Assembly (NCBI GenBank): GCA_910586225.1
Contig: CAJUIL010000018.1
Location: 8,292 to 72,291 of the forward strand
From: an uncultured Eubacterium sp.
GTDB lineage: Bacteria > Bacillota > Clostridia > Lachnospirales > Lachnospiraceae
Reading direction: 5' to 3'
DNA length: 64,000 nt
Of the stretch, positions 59,407-64,000 are shown piece after piece. A program made the translations under genes and the position numbers. Below the pieces are notes generated by a model. That model searched no databases and had not been told where the DNA came from. It saw only the letters and a program-made list of their open reading frames with translations. Position 1 is the stretch's first letter. Each line of letters starts with the position of its first letter.

Positions 59407-61568
59407 ACGATACGATCTCCACTGACCAGCACAAGCTGATCGAAATCCTCTGCAAACTGGATCATCACCGGATACTCTCTGCCGTCACAGCCAAGACGGT
59501 ACAGCCTGCAGCCTTCCCCCGCATAAATCCCCTGCTGCAAAAGCACTTCCTGCAGCGTCGAGCCTACCGGGACAGACAGTCTGCACCCATTAAATTCTAC
59601 CGGCATATGCAAGGACAACGTACTGCGCCCCTTAAATATCACCACGGTAAGCGGCAGATTATTAATCGCTGCGCGATTTTGCGCGACCGCGTCCGATGCT
59701 TCCAAGATCGCACCGTAATTGTCCGCTGTCAATAATACTACATTATCCGAAGGATACGGCGTCTCTACCGCATAGTCATGCGTCAGCTTTTCTGGATAAA
59801 GGATCCTGTAATAAGGCTGGCGTGCGCTTGGCTGCATACAATCAGCGATCCCGCTGGCAAACACCACGTTCGTTTTCTGATCAGAAATATCCGAAAGATT
59901 ACTATACTCTGCAATCGCCCCCACATAACGGTCAAATTCCAAATAGATGCCCTTCTTTTTTATTGTGACCGGATATTCCTGACTGTACATCGCAGCATAT
60001 CCTGCGCTGTCAGCGATATTCGGGTCATATTGCGGCTGATATACCGCCGTTGTCAGCCGCAGCTGCAGCCCTGGCCGCACATCTGCCGTACCACGCTGCG
60101 GCAGAAACGCGCACTGAAAATACGGTGTATCCTCTATCGCCTGCGGCGCAATACGCAGCAGGATATCACTAAGCAAATAAAACCCATACGGCGTAACGCT
60201 GTCCTTGATCTGATCAATCCATTTCTGATAGCTTTCCCTAGAAAGCGGATCTTTCACATCGATCGTAAGCCGATATCCTTTTTCCAACGGCGTTAAGGAG
60301 ATCGGCCCCTGCACAAGCTCCCCAGTAAGCCGCACCGCAAACAATTCCTCTGGGATCATCCGACTGATCTGTCCTTCTGTAAAAGAGCTTTGGTAAAACT
60401 GCAGGTATTCCGTCCCGGCTTCATCCTTTTTCGGATAATAGCCCGGCAAAAAGGAAGTGACGCTATTGCTTGGCGTTCCTTTTCTGACGCATTCGTTTCG
60501 GTCATATCTCGGCAAAACACGAATCGAAAAGTCTTGGTCAAAATCCGCTGTAAAGCTGCTGCTGCTTAAAAATGCTCCATCCGGCAGCTCATAGCCAACA
60601 GGCGGGCATGGCAAATGCCCGCTTGCTGCCGAAAGCCGCAGCTTCTTCCCTTCCATTTCATCCAGCCGCAGCACAGGAGCGCCAAGCGCCATCCGGCTTC
60701 CCGCATCCGGCACATAGCTCTCTGCCGTATCCCATACTGCCGCCACACATACCATACAGCGTGCCAGCGTCTCATAAGGGATCTTATGCTGCGGTATTTC
60801 CGTTTCTGCTGTAAAATTCCCATCCGCCTGCTGCAGCGCTGGGATATCCTTACACTCCGCCAAGCTGTCCTGATCCTGCATACATAAAAGCTTGACCTTC
60901 TGCAGCGAAGCATCCTCAGACTGCAGGCATAGCTTTATTACGCTCGTGTGCTCCTTCTTTACAAGCTCTGCAGACAGCAGCAGAAGCGGACACAGACAAA
61001 AATGCAGTTTTTCGCTCCTTGGCCCTTGTACCTTGCCCTTATCCGTCAAAGAAAGACAGACATCCACTGTTTCTGCTCCCAAAAAATCAGAAGCGCTTAT
61101 TTTAAAACAGCCTGCCGCCGCGCTTGCATAGTACTGATCATACATACCGTTCGAGCCCTGCACCTCGCACAGCAGGACTGGACACCTTCCCGTACCTGTC
61201 CTCCAGCGAAGCTCCAACGCGTCGTTGTCGAGCACACCGCTTTGTTCTATGATAGAATCCACGATCAGCTTTAGCTTCGGCGTCCTTGCTCCTCCCGCGG
61301 ATACCGGCACCTCCAGCGTGATCTGGTACGTCCGGTCTATACTGATGCCAGACAGCTTAAGGCTGCATTCCAATGCGCCGCGCTCGTCGACCACCGTCTC
61401 ATTCTTTACAGGCACACCGTTTTCATATAGACAGAACGTATATTCCCCTTTGTAATCACACATATAGCCGCCATTCAGCGACCAGCAAAGCTGCAGCGTA
61501 TACTCCTGGTCTTTTTCTTTTTGCAGCTTCACCGCTGTAAAATCGATCTGGCTGATCACTGTCCCCAT
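59394..61568 (-). CDS. Large protein of unknown function (724 residues)
   Basis: I do not recognise this protein. Its first 200 residues look like one or two Ig-like beta sandwiches (Y-T-L-Q-L-C-W-S-L-N-G-G; Y-Q-I-T-L-E-V-P-V); the remainder mixes beta strands and loops. The last 75 residues (L-S-V-P-V-G-S-T-L-Q-E-V-L-L-Q-Q-G-I) recall a small ubiquitin-like or SLBB-like module, but this is uncertain. No signal peptide, membrane helix or catalytic motif is visible. GAGGAGGCAAA precedes the ATG, 11 bp after the Hint gene stop. Confidence 0.7.
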   Translation of the reverse strand: MGTVISQIDFTAVKLQKEKDQEYTLQLCWSLNGGYMCDYKGEYTFCLYENGVPVKNETVVDERGALECSLKLSGISIDRTYQITLEVPVSAGGARTPKLKLIVDSIIEQSGVLDNDALELRWRTGTGRCPVLLCEVQGSNGMYDQYYASAAAGCFKISASDFLGAETVDVCLSLTDKGKVQGPRSEKLHFCLCPLLLLSAELVKKEHTSVIKLCLQSEDASLQKVKLLCMQDQDSLAECKDIPALQQADGNFTAETEIPQHKIPYETLARCMVCVAAVWDTAESYVPDAGSRMALGAPVLRLDEMEGKKLRLSAASGHLPCPPVGYELPDGAFLSSSSFTADFDQDFSIRVLPRYDRNECVRKGTPSNSVTSFLPGYYPKKDEAGTEYLQFYQSSFTEGQISRMIPEELFAVRLTGELVQGPISLTPLEKGYRLTIDVKDPLSRESYQKWIDQIKDSVTPYGFYLLSDILLRIAPQAIEDTPYFQCAFLPQRGTADVRPGLQLRLTTAVYQPQYDPNIADSAGYAAMYSQEYPVTIKKKGIYLEFDRYVGAIAEYSNLSDISDQKTNVVFASGIADCMQPSARQPYYRILYPEKLTHDYAVETPYPSDNVVLLTADNYGAILEASDAVAQNRAAINNLPLTVVIFKGRSTLSLHMPVEFNGCRLSVPVGSTLQEVLLQQGIYAGEGCRLYRLGCDGREYPVMIQFAEDFDQLVLVSGDRIVCRN

Positions 61569-61579
61569 TTTGCCTCCTC

Positions 61580-63133
61580 TTATACGCAGCGCTGGTTTTG
61601 TCTGTCAAAATCTCCCGCCACGATCCCTTCCGCAAGCAATGTATGATCCGGGTCCTTAAGCGACAGATTATACATACAGCACGGCTCCTTGATCTCTTGG
61701 ATATCCGTGATCTTTACGGAATCCTGCTCCCCTTGCAGCGCCATATCGCAGCTTAGCTGCTCCGCCCTTCGCCAGCCGTCGGAGGTAAGGATTGGATGAT
61801 CTTTTGTCACACAGAGCGTACCGCCGTTTTCCATCGTGATCCGGATATAGGAATCGTCGTTCCCTTTCCAGACATTGCAGACTTCGTTGTTTCCCTCCTG
61901 ACCTTTTATGATGTCCCCAATCGCGATCTTCTCCACCGCAAGCCTTGTGCCGTCTCCCATCTGGATCCGCGTGCCTTCCTTGAAGCAGCCCCAGCGTATG
62001 GAAATATGCGGTATCGGATTTAAACAGCTCTCTTTATGCAGGGAGCTGATCGCTACGATCCGCGGCTGCAGCACAGGCTGTGACTGTCCCTCCGTGATCG
62101 TATACAGTTCTAAAGCCACCTCATATGAAAAATCATAAGGTTTTAGCGCACCCCCATAAGGAAACGGCGTCTGCCAAGGCTGCGTAAGCTGGATCGTGAT
62201 CTCTTTTTCCGTTGCGTCCACCTTGATATTCTCACTGGCCTGAAAGCTGGATCCGACTGCCACCACATATTTTCCTCCAACAGCGGGATCAAGGGAAGCG
62301 ATCGAAAATACCGCCGTCACCTGCTTTTCCGTGCAAAACGAGATCGTTGAACTGTCCAGCCACAAAGAAAAAAAGGTCGGCACGCCAAAATACGGCTGTC
62401 CCTTCGCATCCTTACCAAATTCACAAAGATAGTCTAAATTCCTAGTATCCTGCGGCTCCCGAAAAAGCGCGATCTGTATCGTCTCTTCGCCCGCTTTTTC
62501 AAACAAAGCCGGCAGCTGCGGCGGCGCCGTGTCCACACTGTCCGCCCGAATACCGTTTCTCGTAAAACGGACAAAATGATCTGTTTCTTTTTTCGGATAT
62601 GTAACGTCAATGCCGTAAGAAATACCGTCGCCGATCGGCCTTAGGATCGCAGCCGAATGCTGTGTCATTCCGCTGGTCCGCCAATTTGCCCGAACGAGCA
62701 CCGCGTAATGCTTCTCCGGCTCCACACCCGCCCCGGCCTCTGCTGCCATCTGTTCCAGCCTGCCTTCGATTTTGTACTCCATCTTGCATACATCCGAAAG
62801 CGTCTCCTGTGCAAAGGACGCTGCCACACGATGCCCGTCCAGATCCAGCAGATCCGCATACAGCGTAATTTCCCTGCACACCTTTGGAAACGATATATCC
62901 GCATCCAGATCCAGCACATGGCTTTTTTGGTCATAGCTTACCTTACAGATCTCAAAGGCTGCATATTCATGGCCTTCTCTTACGTTATTTAATTCTGTGA
63001 TAAATTCCAGAGCTTCGTCTGACGCGGCTGCGCGCAGCTTCCTGTGCGGAATATGTATTAGGCTCCTCCCTGACATTTCGATTTCTTTGAGTATCTCTTG
63101 CGGATATTCCCGTATCGCTGTGCATTTGGACAT
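61580..63133 (-). CDS. Hint-domain protein, first gene of the giant-protein operon
   Basis: The 517-residue product has an unassigned beta-rich N-terminal part (1-382) and a C-terminal Hint domain (383-508). Cys383 opens block A (G-C-F-K-E-G-T-R-I-Q-M-G-D-G-T), block B carries T-K-D-H-P (Thr443, His446), and M-Y-N-L-S-L...H-T-L-L-A-E-G-I-V-A-G-D ends the fold. Inteins end in His-Asn before the splice junction; here that position reads Gly-Asp, so N-S acyl shift at Cys383 and N-terminal cleavage are plausible while splicing is not. Nine residues follow. There is no signal peptide. AGAAAGGAGATCAAT precedes the ATG. Confidence 0.82.
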   Translation of the reverse strand: MSKCTAIREYPQEILKEIEMSGRSLIHIPHRKLRAAASDEALEFITELNNVREGHEYAAFEICKVSYDQKSHVLDLDADISFPKVCREITLYADLLDLDGHRVAASFAQETLSDVCKMEYKIEGRLEQMAAEAGAGVEPEKHYAVLVRANWRTSGMTQHSAAILRPIGDGISYGIDVTYPKKETDHFVRFTRNGIRADSVDTAPPQLPALFEKAGEETIQIALFREPQDTRNLDYLCEFGKDAKGQPYFGVPTFFSLWLDSSTISFCTEKQVTAVFSIASLDPAVGGKYVVAVGSSFQASENIKVDATEKEITIQLTQPWQTPFPYGGALKPYDFSYEVALELYTITEGQSQPVLQPRIVAISSLHKESCLNPIPHISIRWGCFKEGTRIQMGDGTRLAVEKIAIGDIIKGQEGNNEVCNVWKGNDDSYIRITMENGGTLCVTKDHPILTSDGWRRAEQLSCDMALQGEQDSVKITDIQEIKEPCCMYNLSLKDPDHTLLAEGIVAGDFDRQNQRCV

Positions 63134-63167
63134 ATTGATCTCCTTTCTGTAGTTTTGCTTTCTTTAT

Positions 63168-63196
63168 ATAATAAACCAAATGGCAGCAATAAGCAA
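63168..63196 (-). promoter_or_regulatory. Sigma-A promoter of the giant-protein operon
   Basis: On the minus strand TTGCTT (63196-63191) and TATTAT (63173-63168) are 17 bp apart. The predicted leader before the ATG at 63133 is about 30 nt. A single promoter appears to serve all five genes. Confidence 0.65.
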
Positions 63197-63211
63197 CTGC
63201 TGATTGTCTTT

Positions 63212-63343
63212 TTAAACATTCTGTTGCATTTTTTGGAGCTGCGCTTCTATGTCATGCCCTGCGGACATGGCGTTGATAGCCGTGACGATTCCTTTCTCCA
63301 GCCGTTCACGTTGTCCTGCCGCATTCTGAATGGATTGCTTCTG
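63212..63343 (-). pseudogene. Gene remnant: 43-codon C-terminal tail without a start
   Basis: After an in-frame TAG at 63346-63344 the minus strand reads open as Q-K-Q-S-I-Q-N-A-A-G-Q-R-E-R-L-E and continues to a TAA at 63212. It looks like a helical protein C-terminus with no start codon or ribosome binding site. It may be the last piece of a lost gene; a solute-binding protein tail is one possibility. The remaining part of 63,134-63,546 holds promoters but no gene. Confidence 0.35.
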
Positions 63344-63546
63344 CTATTCTTCCGCAAAGAAAAGGCAGCGATACAAAACAAATAGGAACCGACACATAGA
63401 AGAATTTAATGGCCCTGTCAGAAAAAACGTGTGCAGAACTGACCGCCACAGACAATGAAAGATTAAGCAGAATTTAATGGAATTGTGTGTGTGGTTGTGG
63501 TAGGATACTAGTATTGAATATTATTGATAAAAGGCATGAGATAAGT

Positions 63547-64000
63547 ATGCGAAAATACTATATTGACAATATACGTTGGATTATCATTTTACTTCTTGTT
63601 CCCTACCATGCAGCAATGGCATGGAATGTATGGGGCGAACCAAATTACATATATTTTGAAAGCAATAAAATAATTAGCAGCATTGTGGTTTTTTTTAGTC
63701 CGTATTTTATGCCGCTTATGTTTTTCATTGCAGGCATTTCTACAAGATTTGCGCTGCAAAAGCGGACAATCGGGCAATATGTGCTGGAAAGGACTAAAAA
63801 ATTACTGATACCATTTATTTTTGGAACAGTGCTGATTATGCCGCCTATGACATATATAGCTGATAAATTTAATTATGGTTATCAGGGGAATTTATTTCGG
63901 CATTACGCTGTTTTCTTTACACACTTTACTGACTTAACAGGCGCTGACGGCGGTTTTTCGGTTGGACAGTTTTGGTTTGTTCTATATCTGTTCCTTATTT
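63547..64000 (+). CDS. Acyltransferase 3 family membrane protein, cut by the window end
   Basis: An open frame from ATG 63547 runs off the window (151 codons seen). It starts M-R-K-Y-Y-I-D-N-I-R-W, then V-P-Y-H-A-A-M, containing the Arg and His typical of Acyl_transf_3 proteins, followed by several hydrophobic helices (for example P-Y-F-M-P-L-M-F-F-I-A-G). These enzymes acylate membrane or surface molecules. A weak ribosome binding region (AAAAGG, GAGATAAG) precedes it, and a possible promoter (TTGTGG, 18 bp, TATTAT) ends near 63,525. It diverges from the giant-protein operon and is not related closely to the acyltransferase at 26.4 kb. Confidence 0.78.
   Translation, partial: MRKYYIDNIRWIIILLLVPYHAAMAWNVWGEPNYIYFESNKIISSIVVFFSPYFMPLMFFIAGISTRFALQKRTIGQYVLERTKKLLIPFIFGTVLIMPPMTYIADKFNYGYQGNLFRHYAVFFTHFTDLTGADGGFSVGQFWFVLYLFLI

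Noticed and set aside
46237..63133. Prophage or contractile injection system structural genes
   Set aside because: Apart from LysM-like segments I see no sheath, tube, baseplate, ATPase, terminase, integrase or lysis gene, so the label is not supported.

Overview
The window looks like chromosome of a spore-forming member of the Clostridia, most probably Lachnospiraceae-like. The support is spoVAD and spoVAE homologues next to a sporulation-type lipoprotein, strong Gram-positive AGGAGG ribosome binding sites before almost every gene, intermediate GC content, and an ABC-exported surface glycan without LPS core genes. The genus cannot be named from the sequence alone.

Layout. 0-6.5 kb is ordinary chromosome: a secreted Ig-like protein (+), a lipoprotein-spoVAE-spoVAD group (-), a mannonate/fructuronate-type dehydrogenase (-), chorismate synthase (+) and a small secreted YHYH/peptidoglycan-binding protein (-). 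6.6-43.5 kb is one very long minus-strand surface-polysaccharide locus. It starts with an XRE regulator (43,484) behind a good sigma-A promoter and ends at an intrinsic terminator (6,561-6,601). 43.5-46.2 kb is a degenerate junction: candidate inverted repeats around the promoter, a decayed mtnN pseudogene, an EFR1-type flavodoxin/ferredoxin, and a GNAT plus small-protein pair. 46.2-63.1 kb is a second minus-strand operon of five tightly coupled genes encoding very large proteins I cannot assign, a ComEC-like metallo-beta-lactamase-fold protein and a Hint-domain protein. An acyltransferase gene (+) runs off the end of the window.

How the genes fit together. The glycan locus encodes glycosyltransferases of several types (GT2, GT4-like, GtrB-like, GtrII-like, GT-C-like) and an ABC exporter (Wzm/Wzt with a carbohydrate-binding tail). 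It also encodes a separate flippase-like membrane protein and sugar-nucleotide enzymes for UDP-ManNAc (WecB), UDP-xylose (UXS) and a CDP-3,6-dideoxyhexose route (RfbF, RfbH, but no RfbG or E3 here). A cassette with a short NeuB-like synthase, a KdsC-GmhA fusion and a TPP enzyme points to an unusual acidic or branched sugar. Decorating enzymes include two FkbM methyltransferases, an acyltransferase, a radical SAM protein and two RlaP-type nucleotidyltransferases. Poly-G tracts in one nucleotidyltransferase gene and in the acyltransferase gene, and possibly an invertible promoter segment, suggest phase variation of the glycan.

The best candidate for an undescribed system is the 46-63 kb operon. 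None of its five products shows a signal peptide, neighbouring genes overlap or nearly abut, and the only recognisable parts are a ComEC-like MBL domain, a Hint domain with an N-terminal cysteine but no C-terminal Asn, two LysM-like segments and a 14-residue tandem repeat. Its function is unknown to me.
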